Positions 8,973 through 17,275 of a DNA stretch of 64,000 nucleotides are shown piece by piece. The DNA is taken from positions 1,488,001-1,552,000 of the forward strand of contig CP152408.1 of NCBI GenBank assembly GCA_038961845.1. Direction: 5' to 3'. Positions within the stretch are counted from its first letter, which is position 1. Each line of letters starts with the position of its first letter. The notes beneath the pieces are model-generated. The model saw only the letters and a program-made list of their open reading frames with translations, did not search any database and had not been told where the DNA came from. Source of the DNA: Xylophilus sp. GW821-FHT01B05. Lineage in GTDB: Bacteria > Pseudomonadota > Gammaproteobacteria > Burkholderiales > Burkholderiaceae_C. Made by a program: the position numbers and the translations under genes.

Positions 8973-9413
8973 CGAAATCTTGCGCGCTTCTTCTATCTGG
9001 TACTGGAAGAAGTGCTCAAAGCTGTAGGCCAGGGTGGCCATCAGCACGGCGGTGCCAATCATCAGCGCACTGCCGATGGCAAAGATCGTGGCCCAGCGCG
9101 TGCGGCCCGGTGCTGCATCCAGCGCGGCCTGCGGGTTGAAGCGGGCATTCCACTTCTCTGGCGTCATCAGCCCATAGACGATGGCCGTCAGCGCGCAGCC
9201 GGCAATGGTGAAGCCAAACAGCGGGATCAGTACCCAGCTCCATTGGTCGTCAATGCCGTTCTGCTTGACCCGCTCGATGCCGTAGAGCCCAAGCGCGGTC
9301 GGGATCGGCAGCAGCCAGCCCAGTAGATCGCCAAAGCCGCGCAGGTAGAACCGGTGCAGCCCGAGCGGGCCACCGAGAAAGGTCAGCCAGGCGGCCAGGG
9401 TCTTGCTTTTCAT
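8967..9413 (-). CDS. TM2 domain-containing small membrane protein
   Basis: About 148 residues. The N-terminus holds the TM2 signature (LTFLGGPLGLHRFYLRG), and two further hydrophobic stretches lie near residues 60-85 and 110-130. TM2 proteins are small two- to four-helix membrane proteins of unknown function. I start at ATG 9413 (MKSKTLAAW), the family's usual beginning; an ATG four codons upstream (9425) is also possible and neither has a clear ribosome-binding site. It lies between the Pit gene (convergent) and a GNAT gene on the same strand, with no functional hint. Confidence 0.8.
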   Translation of the reverse strand: MKSKTLAAWLTFLGGPLGLHRFYLRGFGDLLGWLLPIPTALGLYGIERVKQNGIDDQWSWVLIPLFGFTIAGCALTAIVYGLMTPEKWNARFNPQAALDAAPGRTRWATIFAIGSALMIGTAVLMATLAYSFEHFFQYQIEEARKISQ

Positions 9414-9441
9414 GGGGTGGGCCAAAGAGGGTGAGGGGGTG

Positions 9442-9966
9442 TCAGGCAGGAGGGCTGCTATCGCCGGCGCCCAGCGGGCGTTGCATCAACACCACATCGA
9501 GCCAGCGGTCGAACTTCCAGCCGCAGGATTGAAACACACCCGTCGATGTGAAGCCCGCCGCCTTGTGCAGCCCAATGGACGCGAGGTTGTCCGCGCCGCC
9601 GATCACCGCGATCATCTGGCGCACGCCCGCGGCTTCGGCGGCGGTAGTGAGGGCGTCCAGCAGGCGCCGGCCGTGGCCGCCGCCAGTGGCGTCGTGGGCC
9701 AGGTAGATCGAGTTCTCCGCTGAGAAACGGTAGGCCGGGCGCGGCTTGAACCAGTTGCAATAGGCATAGCCGATCACCTTGCCGTGGCCGTCCTCGGCCA
9801 CCAGCCAGGGCAGGCCGCGGGCCAGCACGTCGGCGCGGCGTGCGGCCATGTCCTCGACCGTGGGCGGCTCGGTCTCGAAGGTGCAGGTGCTGTGCAGAAC
9901 GTAGTGGGCGTAGATCGCGGCAATGGCTGCAAGGTCGCTGTCTTGGGCGGGGCGTATAGGCGTCAT
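9442..9966 (-). CDS. GNAT family N-acetyltransferase, phosphinothricin acetyltransferase-like
   Basis: A 174-residue GNAT enzyme. The N-terminus (IRPAQDSDLAAIAAIYAHYV), the WLVAEDGHGKVIGYAY strand, the acetyl-CoA loop around GGGHGRRLLDAL and the C-terminal AAGFTSTGVFQSCGWKF are typical of the Pat/Bar/MnaT group, which acetylates phosphinothricin, methionine sulfoximine or methionine sulfone. The substrate here cannot be fixed from sequence. The start at 9966 gives the normal N-terminus; the longer frame to 10077 would overlap the rpsP promoter. It diverges from rpsP. Confidence 0.87.
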   Translation of the reverse strand: MTPIRPAQDSDLAAIAAIYAHYVLHSTCTFETEPPTVEDMAARRADVLARGLPWLVAEDGHGKVIGYAYCNWFKPRPAYRFSAENSIYLAHDATGGGHGRRLLDALTTAAEAAGVRQMIAVIGGADNLASIGLHKAAGFTSTGVFQSCGWKFDRWLDVVLMQRPLGAGDSSPPA

Positions 9967-9978
9967 GGTAGGAAAAGA

Positions 9979-9984
9979 TATAAT
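9979..9984 (+). promoter_or_regulatory. Probable -10 element of the rpsP operon
   Basis: A perfect TATAAT about 107 bases before the rpsP ATG. No clear -35 is visible at the right distance. Confidence 0.4.
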
Positions 9985-10091
9985 CAGCGGCTTTGCTGCG
10001 TGTCGCTGGCCGGGTGGCCATGTCGCGTGTCTCAACGTCGCAAAACCGAAACGGGGTGCTTTTGTCCCGTTTCCCACCCGAAGGATAAATC

Positions 10092-10373
10092 ATGGTCGTC
10101 ATTCGACTCTCCCGCGGCGGCTCCAAGGGCCGTCCGTTCTTCAACATCGTGGTTGCCGACAAGCGCACCCGCCGCGACGGTCGTTTCATCGAGCGTCTGG
10201 GCTTCTACAACCCGACCGCCAAGGGCGGCGAAGAAGGCCTGCGCATTGCCCAGGACCGTCTGTCCTACTGGACCGGCGTTGGCGCCCAGGCTTCCCCCAC
10301 GGTCGAGCGTCTGATCCGTCAAGCCGCCAAGGCTGTGCCGGCTGCCGCTGCAGAAGCTGCTGTCGCTGCTTAA
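10092..10373 (+). CDS. rpsP: 30S ribosomal protein S16
   Basis: A 93-residue S16. It opens with [20 protein letters not shown] and contains [18 protein letters not shown], the canonical S16 sequence, then an Ala-rich tail. S16 is needed for assembly of the 30S subunit. AAGGA precedes the ATG. First gene of the rpsP-rimM-trmD-rplS operon found widely in bacteria; only one base separates its stop from the rimM GTG. Confidence 0.97.
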   Translation: MVVIRLSRGGSKGRPFFNIVVADKRTRRDGRFIERLGFYNPTAKGGEEGLRIAQDRLSYWTGVGAQASPTVERLIRQAAKAVPAAAAEAAVAA

Positions 10374-10374
10374 G

Positions 10375-10980
10375 GTGGCTGCGCCTGCGCCATCCGGTGC
10401 GGGCGATGCTCGCGCCATGCTGACCGGCCTCGAATCTGTCGAGCTGCCGGCCGATGCGATCGAAATCGGCCGCATCGTCGGCGCATGGGGCATCAAGGGC
10501 TGGTTCCGTGTCCTGCCCTACAGCGCCGACCCCGAGGCGCTTTTTTCTTCCAAGCGCTGGTTCCTGCAGCCGGCCGAGCGAGGTGCAAAAACCTTCTCCG
10601 GCACGCTGAAGCTCTCCATCCAGGAGGCGAAGGAGCATTCCGACTCCGTCGTTGCCAGTGCCAAAGATATTCCCGACCGCAATGCCGCCGAAGCCCTCAA
10701 GGGCGCGCGCGTGTTCATTCCGCGTTCGAGCTTCCCGACCGCCGCCACAGACGAGTACTACTGGGTCGACCTGATCGGCCTGGACGTGGTCAACCGCGAA
10801 GGCGTAGCGCTTGGCCAGGTGCGTGAGCTGCTGTCCACTGGCCCGCAAACGGTGCTGGTGCTGGCCTACGAGGCCGAGGGCAAGCCGCAGGAACGCATGA
10901 TTCCGTTCGTTTCTGCCTTTGTCGATGGCGTGGATCTGCCGGGCCGTCGCATTACGGTCGACTGGCAGCCAGACTACTGA
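10375..10980 (+). CDS. rimM: Ribosome maturation factor RimM
   Basis: A 201-residue RimM, which binds S19 and helps mature the head of the 30S subunit. The N-terminal RimM domain (IEIGRIVGAWGIKGWFRVLP, RNAAEALKGARVFIPR) and the C-terminal PRC barrel (YYWVDLIGLDVVNREG, RMIPFVSAFV) are both present. The start is uncertain: the GTG at 10375, one base after the rpsP stop, suggests translational coupling, while an ATG at 10417 would give a protein nearer the usual length. Its stop overlaps the trmD start by one base (TGATG). Confidence 0.95.
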   Translation: MAAPAPSGAGDARAMLTGLESVELPADAIEIGRIVGAWGIKGWFRVLPYSADPEALFSSKRWFLQPAERGAKTFSGTLKLSIQEAKEHSDSVVASAKDIPDRNAAEALKGARVFIPRSSFPTAATDEYYWVDLIGLDVVNREGVALGQVRELLSTGPQTVLVLAYEAEGKPQERMIPFVSAFVDGVDLPGRRITVDWQPDY

Positions 10981-11699
10981 TGGCGGACGGCGCCATGCGC
11001 TTCGACGTCATCACCCTGTTCCCCGAGCTTTTTGCGCCCTTCCTCGCGAGTGGCGTGACGCGCCGCGCCTACGAGAGCGGCCAGGTCGCGGTGCGGCTGT
11101 GGAACCCGCGCGACTACGCCCAGGGCAACTACCGCCGTGTCGACGACCGTCCCTTTGGTGGCGGCCCGGGCATGGTGATGCTGGCCGAGCCGCTGGCGCG
11201 CTGCCTGGAGGCGATCCGCGCCGACCGGGCCGAGGCGGTGCCGGCGCCGCTGGTGCTTTTTTCCCCCATTGGCACGCGCATCGACCATGCCGCGGTCGAG
11301 GGCTGGTCGGCCAGCGCCGGTGCGGTGCTGCTCTGTGGCCGCTACGAGGGGGTTGACCAGCGCTTCATCGATGCTTTTGTCGATCTGCAGCTGAGCCTGG
11401 GCGACTTCGTGTTGTCCGGTGGCGAGATCCCCGCCATGGCCTTGCTCGATGCCGTGGCCCGGCTGCAACCCGGCGTGTTGAACGATGCGGGCAGCCACCA
11501 GCTCGACAGTTTCAACCCCGCGCTCGATGGCCTGCTGGATTGCCCGCACTACACCCGGCCCGAGTCCTGGCAGGGGCGGGAAGTGCCCGCCGTGCTGTTG
11601 TCGGGCGACCACGCCAAGATCGAGCGCTGGCGTGGCGAGCAGCGCCTTGCGCTCACTGCGCAGCACCGTCCTGATCTGCTGCCGGCAAAAAAGCTATAA
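10980..11699 (+). CDS. trmD: tRNA (guanine-N1)-methyltransferase TrmD
   Basis: A 239-residue SPOUT-class enzyme that methylates G37 of tRNAs with S-adenosylmethionine, preventing +1 frameshifting. It shows MRFDVITLFPELF, RRVDDRPFGGGPGMV, the knot segment LLCGRYEGVDQRF, and GDFVLSGGEIPAM with the catalytic region DSF. The start at 10980 overlaps the rimM stop (TGATG); an ATG at 10995 gives the most conserved N-terminus and is a real alternative. A TATAAT hexamer overlaps its own stop codon. Confidence 0.96.
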   Translation: MADGAMRFDVITLFPELFAPFLASGVTRRAYESGQVAVRLWNPRDYAQGNYRRVDDRPFGGGPGMVMLAEPLARCLEAIRADRAEAVPAPLVLFSPIGTRIDHAAVEGWSASAGAVLLCGRYEGVDQRFIDAFVDLQLSLGDFVLSGGEIPAMALLDAVARLQPGVLNDAGSHQLDSFNPALDGLLDCPHYTRPESWQGREVPAVLLSGDHAKIERWRGEQRLALTAQHRPDLLPAKKL

Positions 11700-11700
11700 T
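11695..11700 (+). promoter_or_regulatory. Possible internal -10 element (TATAAT) for rplS
   Basis: A perfect TATAAT overlaps the trmD stop codon, 110 bases before rplS. The segment 11700-11809 holds no gene. A separate promoter would let L19 be made at a higher level than RimM and TrmD. Confidence 0.4.
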
Positions 11701-11809
11701 GCTGGGTTCCCGATCCTCTACCTGGCCGCGGTAGGTGGGCTTGGTGCCTCTGGTGCCGCCCCTACACCGCCTTTAGTGCAGCGCAGGCAAGATCGACATA
11801 CAGGAAATC

Positions 11810-12202
11810 ATGAGCAACCTCATCCAGATCCTCGAGCAGGAAGAAATCGCCCGCCTGGGCCGTCCGATCCCCGCGTTTGCCCCCGGCGACACGGTTGTCG
11901 TCAGCGTCAACGTCGTTGAAGGCACCCGCAAGCGTACCCAGGCCTTCGAAGGCGTGGTCATCGCCAAGCGCAACCGTGGCCTCAACAGCGGCTTCATCGT
12001 GCGCAAGATCTCCAGCGGCGAAGGCGTGGAGCGTACGTTCCAAACCTACAGCCCGCTGATCGCCAGCATCGAAGTCAAGCGCCGTGGTGACGTCCGCCGC
12101 GCCAAGCTGTACTACCTGCGTGACCGCAGCGGCAAGTCGGCACGTATCAAGGAAAAGCTGCCAGCTCGCAAGAAGCCAGCAGTCGCACCGACCGCTGCTT
12201 GA
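11810..12202 (+). CDS. rplS: 50S ribosomal protein L19
   Basis: A 130-residue L19, located at the 30S-50S interface. Canonical stretches are [57 protein letters not shown] and [20 protein letters not shown]. An Ala/Lys-rich C-terminal tail is common in betaproteobacteria. AGGA precedes the ATG. Last gene of the operon and followed by a terminator. Confidence 0.97.
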   Translation: MSNLIQILEQEEIARLGRPIPAFAPGDTVVVSVNVVEGTRKRTQAFEGVVIAKRNRGLNSGFIVRKISSGEGVERTFQTYSPLIASIEVKRRGDVRRAKLYYLRDRSGKSARIKEKLPARKKPAVAPTAA

Positions 12203-12230
12203 TCGACGCGAAGCGCTTCGCTTCTGCCTC

Positions 12231-12264
12231 AGCCGCTGCCGCCTTTGCGCCAGCGGCTTTTTTC
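12231..12264 (+). terminator. Intrinsic terminator after rplS
   Basis: AGCCGCTG (12231-12238) pairs with CAGCGGCT (12251-12258) and is followed by TTTTTTCTTTT. It ends about 14 bases before the next coding start. Confidence 0.85.
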
Positions 12265-12277
12265 TTTTGTAGCCCCT

Positions 12278-12997
12278 GTGACCTCGCCCGCCGCTCCTCC
12301 CGCACCGCTCATATCCCTCTCCAGCCTGCCCGGTTTTGATCCGCGCCAGGTGCCGGTGGTGGGGGTGGACGACCACCTGCCGGCCGTGCCGGCCGAGCGC
12401 TGGAGCCCGGATGCGCTGCGATTGCGTTTTCACACGCCGCCGGCATGGGAGCCGGATGTGCGGCGCGAGCCGGTCTTCAGCAACCGCCGGCCTGCAGACG
12501 CTGCGGTGCTACTGGGCATCGTGCAGCGCGCCGTGCCCACGGTGCTGCTGACCGAGCGCACGGCGAACCTGTCCAACCACTCTGGCCAGGTGGCTTTTCC
12601 GGGCGGCCGGGCTGACCCGGGGGACGCCGATGTGGCGGCCACCGCACTGCGCGAGGCGCAGGAAGAAGTTGGGCTGGACGGCCACCATGTGCAGGTGCTG
12701 GGCAGCCTGCCGACCTATGCCACGGTGACTTCCTTCATCGTCACGCCGGTAGTGGCGCTGGTGGCCGCAGATTGCCAGCTGCAGCCCAACCCGTACGAGG
12801 TGGCCGACGTGTTCGAGGTGCCGCTGGCCTTTTTGATGGACCCGGCCAACCACCGGCGCCACGTGGTGCAGTTGCCAGGCGGCGCGCGCGAATGGTTCTC
12901 CATGCCCTGGACCGATCCGGCCACCGGCAAGGAGCACTTCATCTGGGGTGCGACCGCGGGCATGCTGCGCAACTTCTATCGTTTCCTTTCGGCGTAG
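12278..12997 (+). CDS. NUDIX hydrolase, CoA pyrophosphatase (NudL-like)
   Basis: About 239 residues. The UPF0035 signature (LLTERTANLSNHSGQVAFPG) leads directly into the NUDIX box (GGRADPGDADVAATALREAQ, then EEVGL), the combination seen in enzymes that split CoA and its derivatives into 4-phosphopantetheine and 3',5'-ADP. The frame extends upstream into the rplS terminator, so the start is probably the GTG at 12278; no Shine-Dalgarno is visible. The N-terminal 80 residues are variable and Pro-rich. Confidence 0.88.
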   Translation: MTSPAAPPAPLISLSSLPGFDPRQVPVVGVDDHLPAVPAERWSPDALRLRFHTPPAWEPDVRREPVFSNRRPADAAVLLGIVQRAVPTVLLTERTANLSNHSGQVAFPGGRADPGDADVAATALREAQEEVGLDGHHVQVLGSLPTYATVTSFIVTPVVALVAADCQLQPNPYEVADVFEVPLAFLMDPANHRRHVVQLPGGAREWFSMPWTDPATGKEHFIWGATAGMLRNFYRFLSA

Positions 12998-13040
12998 GGG
13001 CGGCGAGGCGCGCTCGCGGCCCTCGCATATCATGCTGGGC

Positions 13041-14024
13041 ATGAGTTTTTTCGCCATCCTGTTCGCCTTGCTGCTGGAGCAGGCGCGTCCGCTGGCCCGC
13101 AGCAACCCGATCCATTCCGGCCTGCGCGCCTGGGCACTGTCCATCAGCCGCAATTTTGATGCGGGTAAATCGCACCATGGCTGGGTGGCCTGGGTCCTGG
13201 CGGTGCTGTTGCCCTCGCTGCTCACGCTGGGCGTGCACTGGCTGCTGCTGTGGGGCCTGGGCTGGCCGTTTGCGGTGCTGTGGAGCACGGCCGTGCTGTA
13301 TGTGACGCTGGGCTTCCGGCAGTTCAGCCACCACTTCACCAGCATCCGCATTGCCCTGCTGGAAGGCGACGAGATGCGTGCGCGCGAGCTGCTGGCGCAA
13401 TGGCAGCAGGTGGACGCCAGCGAGCTGCCGCGCAGCGAGATCGTGCGCCACGTCATCGAGTATTCGGTGCTGGCCGCGCACCGCCACGTGTTCGGCACGC
13501 TGGCCTGGTTCTCGGTGCTGGCGGCTTTTGGTTTGGGGCCGGCCGGCGCGGTGTTTTACCGGCTGGCGGAATTTGCCTCGCGCTACTGGAAGCACAAGAG
13601 CCGCCTGCAAGGGCCGCCCGGCAGCCCTTCGCTGGAGCGCGCGGCGGCAGCGGCCTGGACCGTGATCGACTGGCTGCCGGCGCGCATGACGGCGCTGAGC
13701 TTTGCCGTGGTCGGCAGCTTCGAAGAAGCGATTGATGGCTGGCGCTACCACGCCCAGCGCTTTCCCAACGACAACGATGGCGTGGTGCTGGCCGCCACGG
13801 CCGGCGCCATCAACGTGCGCCTGGGCGGCAGCGCGCTGCGCGCCGCCGAGCCGGCGACCACGCTGCTGGTCGAGGGCGAGGTGGAAGAGCCCGATTCAGT
13901 CAGCACGCCCGGCCGCGAGCCCGAGGTATCACACCTGGCCCAGGTCGTGGGCCTGGTGTGGCGCTCGGTCGTGGTCTGGATGGGCCTGCTGGCCCTGCTC
14001 ACCCTGGCGCGTTTGCTGGGCTAA
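13041..14024 (+). CDS. CobD/CbiB (AmpE-like) family integral membrane protein
   Basis: A 327-residue membrane protein starting MSFFAILFALLLEQARPL. The pattern resembles the CobD/CbiB and AmpE families: an N-terminal helix with a conserved Glu, the FRQFSHHFTSIRIALLEGD loop, HVIEYSVLAAHRHVFGTLAW, and TVIDWLPARMTALSFAVVG. True CobD makes adenosylcobinamide, and AmpE is linked to beta-lactamase signalling. No cobalamin genes are near, so the role is open. Two ATGs are close (13032, 13041); I use the second, which gives the usual start. Confidence 0.82.
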   Translation: MSFFAILFALLLEQARPLARSNPIHSGLRAWALSISRNFDAGKSHHGWVAWVLAVLLPSLLTLGVHWLLLWGLGWPFAVLWSTAVLYVTLGFRQFSHHFTSIRIALLEGDEMRARELLAQWQQVDASELPRSEIVRHVIEYSVLAAHRHVFGTLAWFSVLAAFGLGPAGAVFYRLAEFASRYWKHKSRLQGPPGSPSLERAAAAAWTVIDWLPARMTALSFAVVGSFEEAIDGWRYHAQRFPNDNDGVVLAATAGAINVRLGGSALRAAEPATTLLVEGEVEEPDSVSTPGREPEVSHLAQVVGLVWRSVVVWMGLLALLTLARLLG

Positions 14025-14027
14025 ACC

Positions 14028-14098
14028 CGTTTTTAAGCGAAAAGTGCCTGAAACCTAGGCTGGACTAGGGGCTTTAGCTATAGTTTTAGGAGTTTTCG
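14028..14098 (+). repeat. Dispersed repeat B, copy 2 (divergent), with the hisC ribosome-binding site
   Basis: The segment GGGCTTTAGCTATAGTTTTA followed by GGAG matches the core of the other copies (GGGCTNATAGCTAT, A/T tract, GGTAG). The AGGAG at 14088-14092 is the ribosome-binding site of hisC, seven bases before its TTG. Confidence 0.6.
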
Positions 14099-14099
14099 C

Positions 14100-15191
14100 T
14101 TGTCTTCCACGCCCGCCTTCTGCAGTCCCGTGGTGGCCACGCTGGTGCCCTATGTGCCGGGCGAGCAGCCCAAGATCGCACAGTTGGTCAAGCTCAACAC
14201 CAACGAGAACCCCTATCCACCGTCGCCGCGCGCGGTGCAGGCGATCCAGGCCGCGGCTGCGCAGGGCCTGCAGCTTTATCCCGACCCGGACGCGACCGCC
14301 TTGCGCCAGGCGATCGCCACGCGCCACGGCCTGGCGTTGGGCGAGGTGTTTGCCGGCAATGGCTCGGACGAGGTGCTGGCGCATGCCTTCTTTGCCTTCT
14401 TCCAGCACGGCGCGCCGCTGCTGTTCGCCGACGTCACCTACAGCTTCTACCAGGTCTATTGCGGGCTCTATGGCATAGGCCATGAGCTGGTGCCGCTGGA
14501 TGCGCGCATGCAGCTTGATGTCGAGGCCTTTGCGCGCAGCACGCCCTGCGCCGGTGTGGTGGTGGCCAACCCGAACGCGCCGACCGGCATCGGCCTGCCG
14601 CTGGCGGCGATCGAGCGGCTGCTGCAACTGCACCCCGAGCGCGTGGTGCTGGTGGATGAGGCCTATGTTGATTTCGGTGGCGAAAGCGCCATCCCGCTGG
14701 TCAACCGCTACCCCAACCTGCTGGTGGTGCAGACCCTGTCCAAGTCGCGCTCGCTGGCCGGGCTGCGCGTGGGCTTTGCCTGCGGCCAGCGGCCGCTGAT
14801 CGATGCACTGGAGCGGGTCAAGAACAGCTTCAACTCCTACCCGCTGGACCGCCTGGCCATGGCCGGCGCGCTGGCCGCGTTCGAGGACCAGGCCTACTTC
14901 GACGAAACGCGCCAGGCGGTGATGCACACGCGCGAAGGCCTGGCGCTGCAGTTGGAAGACGCCGGCTTCGAGGTGCTGCCTTCGCAGGCCAACTTCCTCT
15001 TCGTGCGCCACCCCGCGCACGACGCCGCCGCGCTGGCCGCCGGCCTGCGCCAGCGCGGCGTGCTGGTGCGGCACTTCAAGCAGCCGCGCATCGCGCAATA
15101 CCTGCGCATCAGCATCGGCACGCCTGTGCAGTGCGAGGCGCTGGTGCGTGCCCTGGGCGAGCTGCTCGCGCCCGTCACGGCGGGCGGCTGA
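14100..15191 (+). CDS. hisC: Histidinol-phosphate aminotransferase
   Basis: A 363-residue class I/II PLP aminotransferase that turns imidazole-acetol phosphate and glutamate into histidinol phosphate. It shows [13 protein letters not shown] (31-43), GNGSDEVL (87-94), [10 protein letters not shown] (156-165), DEAYVDF and the PLP lysine K215 in [11 protein letters not shown]. It starts with TTG: AGGAG lies seven bases upstream and no ATG suits the family N-terminus. Histidine genes are usually clustered in related bacteria, but this one stands apart. Its stop touches the next gene's ATG. Confidence 0.93.
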   Translation: MSSTPAFCSPVVATLVPYVPGEQPKIAQLVKLNTNENPYPPSPRAVQAIQAAAAQGLQLYPDPDATALRQAIATRHGLALGEVFAGNGSDEVLAHAFFAFFQHGAPLLFADVTYSFYQVYCGLYGIGHELVPLDARMQLDVEAFARSTPCAGVVVANPNAPTGIGLPLAAIERLLQLHPERVVLVDEAYVDFGGESAIPLVNRYPNLLVVQTLSKSRSLAGLRVGFACGQRPLIDALERVKNSFNSYPLDRLAMAGALAAFEDQAYFDETRQAVMHTREGLALQLEDAGFEVLPSQANFLFVRHPAHDAAALAAGLRQRGVLVRHFKQPRIAQYLRISIGTPVQCEALVRALGELLAPVTAGG

Positions 15192-16187
15192 ATGGCCCTG
15201 GCATTGCGGCGGCTGTGGGCCGGATGGCTGCTGGGCACGCTTGCGGTGACAGGCTGGGCCGCTAGCTGCCCGCCCGCGCCCGAGAGTCCCACGCCCGCCA
15301 CGATGGAGCGCCTGCAGCAGCAGGCGAGCGACCGGGGTTTTCTGTGGCGCATCCGCTCTGAGGGGCATGACTCGTGGCTCTACGGCACCATGCATGTGGG
15401 CCGGCAGGACTGGTTGGCGCCGGGCCCCAAGGTGGCGGCAGCGCTTGGCGCCAGTGAGGTGCTGGCACTGGAGATGAACCCGCTCGACGCCAGCATCCAG
15501 CAGCGCATGGCCGCCTTGGCCGGGCAGCACGCGGGGGAATGGCCGCAGGCGCTGCTGCCGCGCGTGCAGAAGCAGATGGACAAGGTCTGCCTGCCTGCTG
15601 CGGTGCGGGCAGCCCTGCACCCGATGATGCTGATGACCACGCTGGAGCTGTACGGCCTGCGTGCGCAGGGCTTGTATGGCGAATACGGGCAGGAATACCT
15701 GCTGGCTGACTGGGCGCGTGCGCGCCGCATGCGCACCGTGTCGATGGAGACGCCCGAGGCGCAGATCCAGGTGCTGCTGGGACCCGACGCGGCGGTGGTG
15801 CCAGGCGATCTGGAGTCGGCCCTGACCGCGTCTGAGAACGGCCGCTCGGCCAAGATCGCCGCTGCGCTGGCCCAGGCCTGGGCCACGTCTGACCTGGAGC
15901 GCCTGCGCAGCTATGCCGCCTGGTGCGACTGTGTGAAGACGGCACGTGATCGCGCGCAGGTGCGTGCCCTGCTGGATGAGCGCAACCCGGTGCTGGCCGA
16001 CGGCATCGACGCCCTGCACCGCAGCGGCAAAACGGTGTTCGCGGCGGTGGGCGCATTGCACATGATCGGCCCGACGGGCCTGCCCGAGCTACTGCGGCAG
16101 CGTGGCTACGAGGTGGAGTACCAGTACCCGCTGCCGCCCTCGCGCGCCGTTCGTACGCGGCCTACGGCGTCCGACTCAAAGCGGTAA
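15192..16187 (+). CDS. TraB/GumN family protein, exported
   Basis: A 331-residue protein with a signal peptide (about residues 1-24). The TraB/GumN signature is present: SWLYGTMHVGRQDW near residue 60, ALEMNP near residue 95, and AVGALHMIGPTGLPELLRQR near residue 285. These proteins are thought to be metal-dependent proteases related to TIKI, but the role in bacteria is unclear. The ATG follows the hisC stop directly, so the two are likely translationally coupled. The last 15 residues are Arg/Ser/Thr-rich and not part of the domain. Confidence 0.85.
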   Translation: MALALRRLWAGWLLGTLAVTGWAASCPPAPESPTPATMERLQQQASDRGFLWRIRSEGHDSWLYGTMHVGRQDWLAPGPKVAAALGASEVLALEMNPLDASIQQRMAALAGQHAGEWPQALLPRVQKQMDKVCLPAAVRAALHPMMLMTTLELYGLRAQGLYGEYGQEYLLADWARARRMRTVSMETPEAQIQVLLGPDAAVVPGDLESALTASENGRSAKIAAALAQAWATSDLERLRSYAAWCDCVKTARDRAQVRALLDERNPVLADGIDALHRSGKTVFAAVGALHMIGPTGLPELLRQRGYEVEYQYPLPPSRAVRTRPTASDSKR

Positions 16188-16216
16188 CTGCGTCATTCGC
16201 AGCGCCTGAAGCCGAC

Positions 16217-16335
16217 CCGCACCAAAGGCCGCGGAGCAGGCCATGCCAGAACATCCGCGGAACCGGCTTCGCCGGGCCGCTGGATGTGCCCCCTGCAAGG
16301 GGGTTGGCGAAGACACGAAGTGCGAAGCCTGGGGG
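16217..16335 (-). repeat. Dispersed intergenic repeat A, copy 2
   Basis: The reverse complement closely matches 5370-5497, including the CCCCCTTGCAGGGGG and CCGGCGAAGCCGG hairpins. Read in the rsgA direction, it begins immediately after the rsgA stop codon (16336-16338), just as copy 1 begins after the livG stop. Confidence 0.8.
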
Positions 16336-17271
16336 TCAATACCGTTCCGGTTGGCTCAGTTCCGCGAAAAGGTCCGCGTAGATCTTGTAGCGATGCGGAT
16401 CGATCGCGCCTTCGCTGCCGTCATCACGCACGGCGGCGCGTACCTCGCAGCCGGGCTCGTGCAGGTGGCTGCAGTTGTAGAACTTGCAGCCCTGCATGTG
16501 CGCCGCCAGGTCGGGCATGCAGGCCGCCAGCCGCGCCGGCGGTATGTGGTGCAGGCCGAATTCCTGGAAGCCCGGGGAGTCGATCAGGGCGGTAGTGCGC
16601 TCGGCATCCACCCAGTACCAAGTTGTCGTAGTCGTCGTGTGCTTGCCGGAATTGAGTGCCTGTGAGATCTCCTGGGTGGAGGCCAGCGCGCCCGGCACCA
16701 TCAGGTTGATCAGCGTGCTCTTGCCCGCGCCCGAGGGGCCGAGCACCAGCGTGGTCTTGCCCTGCAGCAGCTTGATAAGTGCGGCCCGGTCCACGTCGGC
16801 CGAGGTCTTGAGCGCCAGCGGCAGCACGCCGTAGCCCATGCGGCGGTGCGGTTGCAGCCGCTCCCAGGCCTGGGCAAAGGGCTCGACCAGGTCGCTCTTG
16901 TTGAGCGCGATGATGGGCACGATGCGCTCGGCCTCGGCCGCTACCAGCGCGCGTGCCAACTGGTGCGCAGAAAACTCTGGCTCGGCCGCCACCAGCACCA
17001 GGATCTGGTCCAGGTTGGCGGCAAAGGACTTGGTACGGATCTCGTCCTGGCGATAGAACAGGTTGCGGCGCTCCAGCACCTTCTCGAGAATGCCCTCGTC
17101 GCCCTGGCCGGCGGGCGGGCGCTGCCACAGCACGCGGTCGCCGACCACGGCCTGGCTCTTCTTGCCGCGCGGGTGGCAGATCCAGCGCACGCCCTCAGGC
17201 GTCTCCACCACGCAGTGGCGGCCGTGGCTGCCGACCACCAGGCCTTCGTCGAGATCGGATTTGGCGGCCAT
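16336..17271 (-). CDS. rsgA: Ribosome small-subunit-dependent GTPase A (RsgA)
   Basis: A 311-residue circularly permuted GTPase that checks late maturation of the 30S subunit. The order of motifs is the permuted one: NKSD (124-127), P-loop GPSGAGKST (178-186), DSPG (231-234). An N-terminal OB fold precedes them and a C-terminal zinc finger (C262, C267, H269, C275) follows. It lies four bases after phhB in the same direction, within the M48-phhB-rsgA unit. Confidence 0.95.
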   Translation of the reverse strand: MAAKSDLDEGLVVGSHGRHCVVETPEGVRWICHPRGKKSQAVVGDRVLWQRPPAGQGDEGILEKVLERRNLFYRQDEIRTKSFAANLDQILVLVAAEPEFSAHQLARALVAAEAERIVPIIALNKSDLVEPFAQAWERLQPHRRMGYGVLPLALKTSADVDRAALIKLLQGKTTLVLGPSGAGKSTLINLMVPGALASTQEISQALNSGKHTTTTTTWYWVDAERTTALIDSPGFQEFGLHHIPPARLAACMPDLAAHMQGCKFYNCSHLHEPGCEVRAAVRDDGSEGAIDPHRYKIYADLFAELSQPERY

Positions 17272-17275
17272 CAGC

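Noticed and set aside
14055-16061. A 668-residue minus-strand open frame opposite hisC and the TraB/GumN gene
   Set aside because: Antisense artefact of high GC content; composition is Arg/Gln/His-rich without motifs.
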